64,000 nt of DNA from NCBI GenBank assembly GCA_028023455.1, contig JAQFVV010000151.1:1211001-1275000 (forward strand), written 5' to 3'. Positions 1 to 11,481 of this stretch are shown here, one piece after another; the first letter of the stretch is position 1, and each line of letters opens with the position of its first letter. Source of the DNA: Epiperipatus broadwayi (Eukaryota > Onychophora > Udeonychophora > Euonychophora > Peripatidae). Under the pieces are notes generated by a model. The model made no database searches. It saw nothing but the letters and a program-made list of their open reading frames with translations, and had not been told where the DNA came from. The position numbers were made by a program, and so were the translations under genes.

Positions 1-314
1 TATACAACCTACATAGAACAAAAAGAGAGTTATTGCTTCACAGAAAATGCAAGCTCAATTACTGGGGAGAAAGAATTAAAAGGGTTTCAGTTACTTATCT
101 CAACTGAAGTCAAAGTTCATTCAGAGAATCAAACCAATGTGAGAATATCCAGTACATATTTATCAAAGAGTAATTATTTCATGACTTTGAATTTCGACAT
201 GAATTAATATTTAAGAAAATTGATTTAAAATAAACCTTGTAAATAATAATCAAAACATTTATGGAAAATTAATAATAATTATGAATATGAACCGAATGTA
301 ACTGACACCCAAAA

Positions 315-412
315 AGCTACATAATAAAGTAAAAGTCAAATATCAACAAAGTATTAAAAGAATGGAATCTTAATAGTTTGTTGATATTTGACTATAACTT
401 TACTATGTAGCT
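315..412. repeat. Inverted repeat (hairpin), about 36-bp arms
   Basis: The arm at 315-350 is nearly the reverse complement of the arm at 377-412, with a 26-base spacer. Both arms contain the sequence that reads agctacata on the outside and caacaaa next to the loop. It could be a very small MITE-like element or a short foldback. No coding potential is visible. Confidence 0.8.
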
Positions 413-1500
413 CTATGGAAGTTAATTATTTCAGATTCAGTATCAAACCTTTAAAAGCTATATTATTTATGTTTAAAATAATAAATGTGCGAAATAATTG
501 TATAATTATTTGTTCACAACGACAAATGATGTTTGCGCATCTAAGTGACAGGTTGGGTACAGAAATTTTCAAGTTATCAAAGTGAAATTTTGTTTTCGTT
601 TTACTTAGTTAAGAATAAATCCAGAGATCTTCAAACACGTTAATTTACTATTGTAACAAGGTGGGGGTATCAGAGAATGAGATATTAAATCAAAGTAATG
701 AAGCAGTTTTGATATTAGGGTGATCACAAATTGAAATATTTCAATTAATGAAATTTATAAGAAATATAATATTTAAGTAAGAAATTATTTTAAAAAATGT
801 TAAAGTAATGTTTAACATCACAAAATATATAAGCAATTTTATGTATTAAAGAGGGCAAGAGATCATGATATCTCAGTGAGATCAGCCAGTTAACTCCTCG
901 GAGCAACTAAAAATGTAATCAACCTACATCCGCCAGCATTATCAATAAGTATAAGTAATACTCAAAAGAAATAACCATTTGTCATCATGAATGATCCATC
1001 AATCAAACTACACAACAGTCAATATGATGACTGGATTGGAAATGGGTCTAGATGAAAATTAAATAAAATACTGTATAGTCATTAATTGTACTTTAAGTTT
1101 ATAAACAAAATATTGTAGACAGCACTAATATGTACTATACTGGGAATTATGAATAAACTCTGTACTGTACAGTTTCAATATAAAAATTGCTATTTTGCTT
1201 TTGGATAACATAGCATTAATAATTACCCTATGATGTCATCAATCTTACAAAATTGGGCCAAAAAAAATTTTTATTTTTTAATTCGATCATTATAGTGAAT
1301 AATTGATTGTAAATCAAACTAGTAGGTACAAAGTGAATCTTCGCACAAAGTACGTGCACTACGTGAAGTATAGATGTATTTCAATATTTAGAGCAATGTC
1401 ATTGGCTTTAATAAGACTTCCACGTCATTAAAGATATAATATATATTATAATTATTAAATATAAATATATACAGTTACCAAGAGCCAACCAACATACATT
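413..1500. other. AT-rich stretch without recognised gene
   Basis: Only short chance frames, A/T runs and no repeat that I could match elsewhere in the window. Confidence 0.6.
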
Positions 1501-1532
1501 TGAATATTCAGTGATTTCTAGATCGATTTAAA

Positions 1533-1572
1533 TCCCCAATCCCTAGATTGGTTTCTGGCTTTTTATCATTAG
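1533..1572 (-). repeat. Degenerate hammerhead-like relic (family C type)
   Basis: On the minus strand this reads a decayed CUGANGA box, then AAAGCCAGAAACC and a following TCTAGGG. That is the order seen in the family C hammerhead at 8085-8126. The first box is mutated, so cleavage is not expected. A similar relic lies at 58119-58165. Confidence 0.4.
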
Positions 1573-1794
1573 CTTAGGATTTTAAGTTAGGCAAAATGCA
1601 GTTATGTATCCAACAACCAATCTTTAACTTCAGTTATCCGTTAGGTTAAAAACATGAAATTTACATCAATCTAATGTTTTGAACTCAAGTCAATCAGATT
1701 GGACAGTTATATACATAAGACATATGATTTAAAGACTTAATATTACACAATGATGTTCAAACAACTTTCTTCTCTCAGACAGTTATGCCATCAC

Positions 1795-1990
1795 ATGAAG
1801 ATTTTAGTAATCAATATAGACCAGATGGCAGTGCTCAATAAATCCCTATCCAGTGCAGTCTTATCCAATACCACCAGTGCCACCCTGTGCCAACCAGAGT
1901 AATCAATGGATGCCAAAAGGCTTGTGCATAAAATCTCCATCTATTCCCTATTCATCCAATATTTTCAGCACTATTGATATAATACACAGT
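1795..1990 (+). repeat. Partial family C foldback arm
   Basis: Contains the family C signature (accagagtaatcaatggat, then gaaggcttgtgcataaaat and a match to the block reading tattggatgagtaggcact in other copies). Positions 1826-1864 are inverted and about 85 percent identical to 5522-5562. These two pieces therefore look like arms of one element, now separated by the LINE relic and its own insertion. Confidence 0.6.
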
Positions 1991-2765
1991 GGCTTTTCCT
2001 TTTTCAGAGACAGGAATCTCTCAGCCACTATGCCCAGAGAAACCTGTTAGCCACCTTTTCTTCCCTATCCATTCACCACCCTTCCCATATTTTTCTCTAT
2101 TCTGCTCCATCCCATTTCCACAATATAAACTTTGTCAACTCTATGGCCTTTATATCTAAACCCCTCTTATCTTTACCAAACCCAGCATAAAAACCAAGAA
2201 CCTACTATCTGTATAATCACTTTGTTTATATTTATTCTCCCACATTTTCATTATTTGAACCCTTTCTGCTTATAAGCATTTATATTCAATTAACAGATGT
2301 CTAGTATTTTCTACGCCTTCTTTACACAACTTGGCTAAATCACTCTCATTTTTCCATTTATGTGTATATTCCCTTGTTGCCAAAGATTCTGTTTGAGCCT
2401 TAAACAGTAAACTACTTTCCTTACTATTATCATAAATTAACTCACACTTAATATTCTATTATTCCTATTAATCTCTCTTTACTGTCCATACTAGCTCTCC
2501 AACTTTCTATTTTTTATTAATGCATCTTTCTTCTATCCAATCATTGCCACTATAATACTCAACAATTTTCCTAACACAATCATCACACCTTTTGTATAAA
2601 TATACTAACATAAAATCTTTATTCAAAACTTCTGCATACTGTACTACCTTTCTCACCCATCTTGTTGCCTCTCCTTTACTCATAACCCAATTAAATACTA
2701 TTTTGGCTAATCTCTTATTATCCATAAATTGCAGTCTACTGAACATTTTCATTTTGTTTTTTAAT

Positions 2766-3590
2766 TTCGTACACTGTACAGGCTTACACACACCTGCACA
2801 TATTATGTAATACATAAAGGATTCAAACTCAGTCTTTCACATGATCCTCAACTCTCCATGCCATCTCATATTACTGACCCACCTGATCACACACCCAAGA
2901 TAAATAATCACCAATATATGTATTTCATGCTAAACCAGCAATCATCTGTTGATCCAAATTACTATCTCCACACATATATACAATCAGTGCTCAGCTTTAT
3001 ATTAAGATAGCCAATCTTCATACTTTAATGGACAGGTTTCAAACTACTCCAACCCACAACTCTTCAGCTGTCCATTTCATAGAAAATATGATGATGGAAC
3101 ATTCAACACCCATATTAGTGCCAAGGTTATCATCCTACCCATGTTGACATGTACCGGAGAATAATCCATTTACATACATATGTGAGGGATGGGCAGACCT
3201 TTGATGCACTGTTTCGATATGAAATTTAATACACTATACAGGCTTACACACACTTGCACATATAATGTAATATATAAGGGATTGGAACTCAGACTTTCAT
3301 ACGACCCTCAACTCTCCATCCCATCTCATATTGCTAACCTATCTGATCATACACATGCTGAAAAGATAAATAATCACCAATATATGTATTTCATGCTAAA
3401 CCAGCAATCATCAGTTGGTCCAAATTACTATCTCCACACATATATACAATCAGTGCTCAGCTTTATATTAAGATAATCAATGTTCATACTTTAATGGACA
3501 GGCTTCAAACTATTCCAACCCACAGCTCTTCAGCCGTCCATTTCATTGAAAATCTGATGATGCAATGTTCAACGCCACATCAGATTTTCA
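2766..3590 (-). repeat. Tandem family A repeats with hammerhead motif
   Basis: Two head-to-tail copies begin with the same tacactRtacaggcttacac block at 2766 and 3229, a period of 463 bp. The second is cut short near 3590. On the minus strand each carries a hammerhead core. The copy at 3375-3419 has intact CUGAUGA (3408-3414), GAAA (3389-3392), a palindromic stem III (ATACATAT) and a 5-bp stem I (ACCAA with TTGGT). Its stem II closing pair is U-U. The copy at 2909-2954 has a mutated first box. The repeats sit inside the LINE relic. Confidence 0.75.
3375..3419 (-). ncRNA. Type I hammerhead ribozyme, family A copy
   Basis: Order on the minus strand: stem I strand ACCAA, CUGAUGA, stem II with TGCT/AGCA and a short loop, GAAA, self-complementary stem III ATACATAT, A17, stem I strand TTGGT. 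All invariant core positions are present. The U-U mismatch at the base of stem II and the absence of a stem III loop suggest weak cleavage as a monomer. Hammerheads with such short palindromic stem III are known to work as dimers. Confidence 0.65.
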
Positions 3591-3855
3591 ATAAAATGGA
3601 CAGCAGAAGAGATATGGGTGGAAGTATTTTGAAGCCTGTCCATAAAGTATGAAGATTGTTATCTTAATATAAAGTTGAGAGCACTGATTGCATATATGTG
3701 TGTGAATTTAGTAATTTGGATCAACTGATGACTACTGGTTTAGCATGAAATACGTATATTGGTGATATGAACAGGTGGGTCGGCAATATATGGCATGGAG
3801 AGTTGAGGGTTGTGTAAAAGTCTGAATTCGAATCCCTTATATATTTTGCTTTTTG
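3591..3855 (+). repeat. Inverted family A copy with hammerhead motif
   Basis: This is the reverse complement of much of the preceding repeat, so 3229-3855 forms a head-to-head foldback. A hammerhead core is present on the plus strand at 3720-3763: CTGATGA at 3725-3731, GAAA at 3747-3750, ATACGTAT at 3750-3757 and TTGGT at 3759-3763. Stem II is degraded. The 3' side contains a tRNA box B-like gaattcgaatccc near 3825. Confidence 0.7.
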
Positions 3856-5521
3856 CAAAACTTGACCTCCATTTCTCCTTCCTTTGCCATCCACACAATC
3901 TGCATCTAATGTAAGTCTTCCTACTTCTCTTTGTACTTTTTCTAACTAATCTAACACCTCTTAACTAACACATAATGCATCGTTATCATAAGGTAACCCT
4001 GCTACTGCCACTCTCTTTCCATACAATTCTAGGTACATCAAATTTATTATATGAAAACACTATTAATTTCTTTATCAATCCCTTTTCTTTTTTTTGCTTC
4101 ATTTATCAATATTTTCTCCCATTCATCCACGTAATTTCTCTAATTACTTAAGACAATTCCTAAATAGTCATACTTATTCACCACACTTTTATATCCCCCA
4201 ATAAAAATTATTTCTCTTTGCCCAGTATTAATTATCATTATTTTTGATTTGTCTTCACTAAATTTAATTCCTATCTCTTTACCGGCCTTTGCACATGTCT
4301 TCAGCATAACTTCCATATCTTCTCTTCTTTATCTTCTCTCAATTCTGATCACAAGATGATATTCGCAAATAAAAGACCTGGTGATGTATATACTCCCTTG
4401 CCACCTATTAATGGTATCTCTACCCCTCTTCCTAGTCTTTCTATTGCTCTCTTGATTTCTCTCAAATATAATAAAAACAAAATAGGTGACATATGGCATC
4501 CTTGCTTTAGTCCCACCCATTTTACACTTTAACTGATTCTATATTTCCTAAGTGATACATATAGTAATTGTTTTTATAGAATCTCTTAATGAGATCTGCC
4601 AAAGCTCCATTCATTCCCAGATTTACTAAAGTTATCCATAATCTATTTCTATTTACTCTATCATATGCCTTCTCTATATCTATAAATACTATATATAACT
4701 GTCTACCTGTATTTCTATTCATATCTATAAGTTGTATCACTACAAATAAACTATGTCTTATATGTCTATCCAATTGAAAACCTCCTTGCTTTTCTCCCAT
4801 TATATTATTCTCTTCCATCCATTTTGCGACTCTTCCAATCACCATATGTGCAAAAACTTTATCACTATCAGTCTATAATTGTTTAACTTTCTACGATCCT
4901 TACCCATTCTTTTAAGTAGTAGCCTCACTCTTGTATTATGTCAGCTATCTGGAAATTCTCTCTTCTGTGCCATCTTATTAAAACATGATAATAGATTTAA
5001 TTTTGCACTATTTCCTAAATTAATCACCATCTCTACTGCTCATCCATCTAAACCTCTTGGTTTCCACTTTTCAACTTCTTCCCTGGCTCATTCAATTCAT
5101 TTTCTGTAAACCTAATATTTCCTTTACTATATGCTTTCATGTTGTCCTTCATATCTAACATCTTTCTTATATCCATTACATACACTCTATTCCCTCATCA
5201 TCTAATAATATTATTTCTCTCTCCCCTACATTCCTTCTTTTAATATATTTCCAAAATGTATTACTCCCATCTCTTCCACTTTTATTAATATCTTTTAACA
5301 ATTTACTATTTAATTTTCATTCTCTACATATAATTTATCCATTTTAGCCAACTTCTTTTTTTTACAAAATACTTGTCCCATTTAACATTAACATCTTTTT
5401 CAATTTCTTTGTTTTTAATAGCACATTTACATTCTCTGCATCCTTTTTTCCTCTCTTTTACTATTTCTTATTTTTCTATTATTTTTATTCTTTCTTAATA
5501 TTCTCACCTAAAACCCTATTC

Positions 5522-5562
5522 GCATTAGATAGGGATTTATTAAGCACTACCATCTGGTATCT
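5522..5562 (-). repeat. Family C arm remnant
   Basis: Reverse complement of 1826-1864 (about 34 of 40 positions). It marks the other side of an element that now contains the LINE relic. Confidence 0.5.
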
Positions 5563-7103
5563 ATTGATTCCTAAAATTTGCACTAGATGGCGGAATTGTG
5601 GTAGATAAAAAGAGTAATACAAATATGATTCCGGATTTCAATAAATATAGACTTTAGAACCCTCATCATTAATTAGAGACATCTTATTTCCCCATGGCTA
5701 GTAATATCAATCCAGTCTGGGGATATGAAAATTAAATGCATACAGTAATTGCTGGTTACTCAAGCTTACAAGCTATGGCAACTTGAACAGAGCTATGCTG
5801 TTTTATCATGCGTGAACTGTGAACCGGAAGTTAAATAATTGGTTATTGTATACAAGCGAAAAATGAACAGAATTTCCATTAAAAAAAAAAACATATTAAA
5901 CTATAGGCAATTTCAAAGAATCACTATACACCAATTTCTCTAAACACTGATTTTTGCTTTTTCTTAAGTGTTCGTTTCTTTAGAATCATCTGTCAATTTT
6001 TATTTTCTTTTCATTCACCTTTTATTGTTCATTCTAATATATTTCCTATATTCCTTTTTTTTTATTCCTCTTATCTCTGAAAACATACCCAAAATATACC
6101 CAATCCAAATCCACTCTTAGCTTTTTATTATTATTCAAAATAAAAAATGTAAATCTATCTTTATTCATAATTTTTTCAATATCTTTTTTTTTCATTCACT
6201 CTTTTCAAAACCTGGGTTCCTAATCTTGCAAACTTAATGGATTTAAAGGATATTTAAAAATTAGTAATTAAATAAATAAATATTACACGTTTTACATTAT
6301 TGAAGCCTAGATATCGTTTGTTAATGTACATTTACAAATGAAAAAGGTAATTACGAGTAATTAACTGCAAAAAATCGTGCAAAAAAAAAAAAACATTTTA
6401 AAGTGAAGGCAAAAAAAGTTATAAAAATCTTTAGATTCTTTCGGTCTTATAAATGAGACTCATTTAAAATATAAATATTAATAAACAAACAAAAAAGGAG
6501 AGGAAAAATAATAAAAAGGTAGAGATGAAAAATTGCATAAATAATAGTTTTACTGATATTAAAATTTCACAAATTATTTTTGTTTTACAAAAGTAATCTA
6601 GATGTTTATCAATAAGCCTTGCAGATATGTTGATTTACTATGGTAACAAAAATTGATTACCAAGACATAAATTAACTCTTATCTTACTAAACCTGCTGAA
6701 AAGAATAAATTTGTCAAGATTACTAGAAATCGTTTACTATTTACCAGACCCATGATATAAAATTTAGACAAAGTTCTTTAGGACAGTCATTTATTTACCA
6801 TGTTATGTGTCACTTGTAAACTTTTTAAATTATAAAATTATCAAATATCATATATATATGTCCATTTTCTCGGAGGAAAAAAAAAGCTCTTTTCTAAGAG
6901 CTTTAATTTTTCCTTGTAAGAGAAAGGAGGGATCGGTAGAAATCGTATGGGATTTTAAAAGTAGGTATAATGTTCTTAAAGAGAGACTAATAAAAAATGT
7001 TTTCAAAGTCCAAATTCACATATCTGAGTTGCTAGGCATATAAGATATATATGACTGAGTTAAAAGCGAGACCATCTTTTATTACTATCAGTTGTTAGAA
7101 GAC
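5563..7103. other. AT-rich stretch without recognised gene
   Basis: Poly-A and poly-T runs and short chance frames only. The 78-codon frame at 6807-7043 has no recognisable domain. Confidence 0.5.
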
Positions 7104-7271
7104 ATAGTTTAGCTTTAAATAAGAGTCATAGATTAAGTGACCCTATTCTCTTAAGCTTGTAAGTTATAAACAATGAGGATTGTCAATTCCTCAACAAGCT
7201 TTGTGATAAATGCTTAGCCAGAGAAAGCATTTAAAATATCTCTGTCAGGAATCCCCCCCACACACACACAA

Positions 7272-7314
7272 ACCCCTGCCCATGGTTTTGTGCTTTGGCA
7301 CTCTTCAGAGAGGT
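7272..7314 (-). ncRNA. Inactivated hammerhead in the left arm of family E
   Basis: Reverse-complement partner of the ribozyme at 7342-7384. On the minus strand the GAAA box reads AAAA (G12 changed to A), stem III has lost its 16.1 pair, and N7 is A. The stem II sequence is unchanged. Cleavage is not expected from this copy. Confidence 0.7.
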
Positions 7315-7341
7315 GCCAGGGTTGTCTGAACCTACCCTGGC

Positions 7342-7384
7342 ACCTCTCTGAGGAGTGCCAAAGCACGAAACCATGGTCAGGGGT
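7342..7384 (+). ncRNA. Intact type I hammerhead ribozyme
   Basis: Every part fits the consensus. Stem I is ACCTCT (7342-7347) with AGGGGT (7379-7384), six pairs including one G-U. The CUGAGGA core is 7348-7354. Stem II is GTGC-CAAA-GCAC (7355-7366) with the preferred G-C closing pair. GAA is 7367-7369, and palindromic stem III ACCATGGT is 7370-7377. C17 is 7378, with predicted cleavage between 7378 and 7379. It lies in the right arm of a foldback element. Activity is inferred, not shown. Confidence 0.85.
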
Positions 7385-7855
7385 TTGGGGGGGCCCTAAC
7401 AGAGATATTTTAAATGCTTTCTCTGGCTAAGCATTTATCACAAAGCTTGTTGAGGAATTGGCAATCCTCATTGTTTATAGTTTAGCTTTAATTGTTAATT
7501 TTAACTGATGGTTATCTAATTACAATTATGATGGATATTTTGTTCTAGCTATTACATGGCTAGTCCCATTTATAATTTCAAGATTTCATATTAAAATATC
7601 TGTGAAAATGTGATTTAACAATAAACATATATATATATTACCACTGTTAACATCTTTTTTGCAAATGAGAAAGGTCATCGCAATTGCCAGAAGAAAATAA
7701 AAGTCAAAAAACAATAAATAAAAGGAGAGTTGGATGACAAACCATGAAACACAAACATCCATGTACATCGAATACTGATTCTTTAGCCTGTTTGATGACT
7801 CACAATTATCATTTAACTTTCTATAGTGTACTTATTGCAAATGTCATTTAATTTC

Positions 7856-8278
7856 TATTAAAACAGGCAAAACTCTCTATACGTATTGCCACTCAATGCA
7901 AGCCAGAGTAATCAATAGATGCCAGAAGGCTTGTGCATAAAACCCCCTATCTAGTGCCTATTCATCTAATATCCCCAGGCTTGTGGCCTTCGTCAGTGAG
8001 GAGCCTTGGATCTGAGAGCACTGCACCTAGCATTGTACCTAGATCTATTCTAAGATCTAGGTGCAGTGCTCTCAGATCCAAGGTTCCTCACTGACGAAGG
8101 CTATAAGCCAGAAACTAGTCTGGGGATATTGGATGAGTAGGCACTATATCGGGATTTTATGCACAAGCCTTCTGGTATCCATTGATTACTCTGGCTTGCA
8201 TTGAGTGGCAATGCATATAGAGAGTTTTGCCTGTTTTAATAACAGTTATAAGCAAGCATAAGAAATGGTGATCATGTG
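7856..8278 (+). mobile_element. Foldback element, family C, with 16-bp target duplication
   Basis: Two inverted arms meet near 8050. Outer sequence is tattaaaacaggcaaaac on the left and its complement on the right, followed by gatcatgtg at the 3' end. The perfect 16-bp repeat aatgtcatttaatttc flanks it at 7840-7855 and 8279-8294. Duplications of this length and variability fit target-primed reverse transcription rather than a cut-and-paste transposase. The right arm carries a hammerhead; the left arm lacks the GAAAC block. Relatives lie at 11271, 17255, 18619, 22960, 24032, 44691 and 55980. Confidence 0.85.
8085..8126 (+). ncRNA. Type I hammerhead ribozyme, family C
   Basis: Stem I TCCTCA (8085-8090) pairs with TGGGGA (8121-8126) over six positions including one G-U. 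CUGACGA is 8091-8097. Stem II GGCT/AGCC is flanked by an A-A mismatch. GAAA is 8111-8114, and self-complementary stem III ACTAGT is 8114-8119. C17 is 8120, with predicted cleavage after it. The A-A at the base of stem II departs from the usual G-C and may reduce activity. Confidence 0.7.
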
Positions 8279-8859
8279 AATGTCATTTAATTTCCTTTAG
8301 TTTGTTTAATCAATAGTTCATAACTGTCTTTTTACTTTGTTTGCATTAAACTTTTTGAAAAAAGTCAACAAATCACATTCTAATCCCAATCATATCCTCC
8401 CAATAAAAGCAATCAATATTGCACCTTTTTACAATCGTTGAAATAATATTTGCAATGTAAAGAAAGTACATCTCCACAAAACAATGCTCAAGTTCATAAT
8501 TGCATTCAGGAATAAAAGGTTGTTCCGATTGATCTTATGAAATATCTTTATGTAAAAATTTTCCAATGCCTTTATTTTAGATCAACAGAGAATCTGTATC
8601 TAACTTCCAGGCAATAAATTGAACAAATTAACATCCTACATATGAATAGTTCAATTGGGGTAGTTATATTACTGTGACAAAATGTGCATATCTGCCTTGT
8701 GTGATTTAGTGTAGTGACAGAATATCACACTAGAGCCTAAACTCATCAAATCGATTCTAGTTCTAATGCTCCAAGCGCTTGCACTTTTTACAAAATTCTA
8801 ACAATAAAATCATTCAATTTCTTTTTAATCCTCTATCTTAATTGTGAAATGCAGTCCTG

Positions 8860-9240
8860 AGGTTACAGCCTTAGTAAACATTACTTAATTAATAATGTGC
8901 GTTTAAAATAAAATTTATAATTACAACTTTAAATTATCGTAATAGATTTCTTACTAAAAGATCTTTCCATTGACTCATTGTAAATCAAAAGATTTCGCGA
9001 GTAATATTGTATAATAGGAATTGTGGACTTAATCAGTGACGTATTTAATAGCTTCACGCTCTTAGATCTAACTGCTTTAGATTCACCTATTCATATATAA
9101 AAATAGGTTGAAGTAAAGAAGGGTTCCCCTTTTTTCTTCCAAGCATAAGCTTGTGGTTAAGACCTGTAGAGGTCCCTGTCTTTGTATTTTTCAGACGCCT
9201 ATTCCTAAGGTTACAGCCTTAGTAAACATTACTTAATTAA
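8860..9240. repeat. 33-bp direct repeats, 348 bp apart
   Basis: The blocks at 8860-8892 and 9208-9240 are identical; both start aggttacagcc and end acttaattaa. The interval carries a hairpin-like segment near 9150-9175 but no frame. It could be a short terminal-direct-repeat element or a local duplication. Confidence 0.6.
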
Positions 9241-10144
9241 GACTATGCTACATCTCAACATTTAAGTCTATCTTTCCATTTAAGCAACTACTAAAACATT
9301 TAAATTACTACTATTTGATTTACAAGAATCAAACTTCCTGCACTCATATTTCTGACACGAGATCTTTAGATAAATTCATTAATGATTGTCACCAATTAAT
9401 TTATTATGATAAAGATTATCATACCATCCCTGGCCCAGATGTAAACTTTAAATCCACTTAAAGATTAATATATATGTTTCTATTAAATATAACCATATGT
9501 TATCATTAATCCAACTTCAGTCTTCTTTATCTATGTGTATAATCCTTTTAAGATGAAGTTAAAATTTGAATTCCTTCATATATTTACACTATTTAAACAT
9601 TGAATAAGTGGTAAAAAGGTAAAAGATTATAACCTGGGCCAATAAAAGAGTGCAGATTTAGAATGAAATGCATCTTGAAAGTTACCTTTTCCAGATGTTT
9701 TATTTATAATTTCAAGGATGTGATGATAATTGAAACTTCAAATTTATCTTACGCAAGATATTCAAATGGACTCCTAATCTCAAGCTAGTGACTATCTAAT
9801 TTAAATGTAACTGAATATTTCTTTGAACATTGTTCACATAAAACAAATTTTTGCAGTTGTATTTATGGATTAAATATCTTCTATAGATCAATCTTTGAAA
9901 AGGCAAGAATTAAACTTCGTAAATCTATATTGCCCTGCTTTGTGAAGTCAACTATAGATTATTATAAAACTTCTGTTATGAAAATGAAAAACAAAACTGG
10001 AGGTAATACATTGCTTTGATTATTAGATTTTATTTTAAATATCTGACTTTCCACCAACAGAACTAATGTTTTTCCTCACACCATGTATAGCCTAAACTAC
10101 CACTTAATTTCAAATGTTGTCACAAACTTTTTAAAACAACAGAG
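9241..10144. other. AT-rich stretch without recognised gene
   Basis: No readable protein and no repeat matched elsewhere in the window. Confidence 0.5.
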
Positions 10145-10157
10145 ATAAAAAGCCTTG

Positions 10158-10795
10158 TATGTTACTTTTTTATAATCTCCTCATATACCCTCTAATGCAA
10201 ATTTTTATATAATTCCTCCTTTATTTTTCTAAATTTCGACTGTTATAAATGAAAAAAGGAAGAAGAAAGTTATACAAAGGTGAGTAAATTGAATAAGTCA
10301 ATTGAAAATGAGAATAATAAAGAGAGAAATAGGAATAAATAAAAATTATTAATAAAAGAATAAGTATAGATAAATAATAGAAATGATTAAAAGAAATTAG
10401 ATTAATAAATATTAAAATGAAAAATAGAAAGGTGATAGAGATATATTAAAAAATAATGTAGAATGATAGACAGGATAGAAGAAGAAATAAAAAGAAAGTA
10501 GAAATAATAAGAAAATAATAATTAGGAAATAAGAGAGGTAAATTTATAGAGTTAAAAATAAAATATGATTATAAATAATAATGTAAAATATATATTTTTA
10601 TATGTATATAAAATAATGTTTATATGTTTAAATGTTGTAGTGCTGATGAAGACTGCAGGACAGTCAAAACTGTTAGAAAAATAAAGGAAGAATTATATAA
10701 AAATTTGCATTAGAATATATATGAGATTATAAAAAAAATAATATATATGAATATAGGAAGAAATGCAAAAAAGTAAAGATATAAGAATATTTTTA
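10158..10795 (+). mobile_element. Foldback element, family F, with 13-bp target duplication
   Basis: The left block (about 10172-10245, starting aatctcctcatata) is the reverse complement of the right block (about 10660-10733). The 13-bp repeat ataaaaagccttg flanks the element at 10145-10157 and 10796-10808. The right arm has a hammerhead-like core at 10643-10670: CTGATGA, a 5-bp stem II GACTG/CAGTC with one extra A, then AAAAC in place of GAAAC. The left arm keeps GAAA on the minus strand. The interior is A-rich without a frame. Confidence 0.75.
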
Positions 10796-11481
10796 ATAAA
10801 AAGCCTTGACAAAATTTATAAAATGACTATATAAATCATAACTTTGCACATGGCAGCTTTATTACACTCACTGACAACAAAAACTATCTCTAGAGTGTTG
10901 AGTTTCAAAAAACATTCATGTATGACAGGAAGCAAACTACTTAACACAAATCAATAAAAATGTCTTTGCTATAGTGGATAACAATGACATTATATAATTA
11001 GTGGTTTCTCTCTGATTTTTATATTATAAATTAAGATAGAAGTATCCTTCAGCTCAAGTAGCCAATTTCACATATCTCTTTAAAAAATCACAATAACTTT
11101 AAAACTAACATCACAAAGAAAGATTTCCTTGATTCTCAACATTTGTGTTATCTGCTCTGTGGTTTCCTGTTCTGACTATGCTTAAATGTCTCTAACTCAC
11201 CATTATTTTCAATTGTTTAGATTTATTTGTATTTACAGTATTCTCCTCCATATTCACAACTTTCACATCACATGATCACCATTTCTTATGATTGCTCTTA
11301 ACTGTTATTAAAACAGGCAAAACTCTATACATATTGCCACTCAGTGCAAGCTAGAGTAATCAATGGATGCCAGAAGGCTTGTGGCCTTTGTCAGTCAGGA
11401 GCCTTGAATCTGAGAGCACTGCACCTAGATCTTAGACTCCAATGCACCCCTCCAGAAGCCACTCATAGTTTTGTAGTAATA

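Larger units (their letters stand above)
1990..5515 (-). pseudogene. Non-LTR retrotransposon (LINE) relic, interrupted
   Basis: A decayed reverse transcriptase can be followed on the minus strand. From about 5100 down it contains a piece matching the conserved K-x-x-N-N-Y-R-L-I region. At 4522-4845 there is an open 107-residue stretch with Q-G-G-F and F-I-D-I-E-K-A-Y-D-R-V. The downstream catalytic F-A-D-D box has become F-A-N-I (about 4358-4369), and stops and frameshifts occur throughout. The C-terminal part resumes at 2507-2815 and continues to about 1990, where the sequence matches the LINE 3' ends at 33895-34860. Positions 2766-3855 are an inserted hammerhead-repeat cluster. It is dead as a gene. 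The clade is RTE-like or a related LINE; I cannot fix it further. Confidence 0.8.
7119..7476 (+). mobile_element. Foldback element, family E, with 15-bp target duplication
   Basis: A long inverted repeat centred near 7325. The arms pair over about 150 bp each, with outer ends caatgagg and cctcattg. The perfect 15-bp direct repeat atagtttagctttaa flanks it at 7104-7118 and 7477-7491, so it inserted as a unit. The left end carries about 40 bp not matched on the right. Each arm contains a hammerhead sequence, intact on the plus strand in the right arm. No protein is encoded, so movement must have been supplied in trans. Confidence 0.85.

Noticed and set aside
3189-3476. 95-codon frame with M-L-N-Q-Q-S-S motif
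   Set aside because: The same motif recurs at 18896-19150 and 42815-43072 because all are family A repeats; it is the complement of the hammerhead, not a conserved protein.
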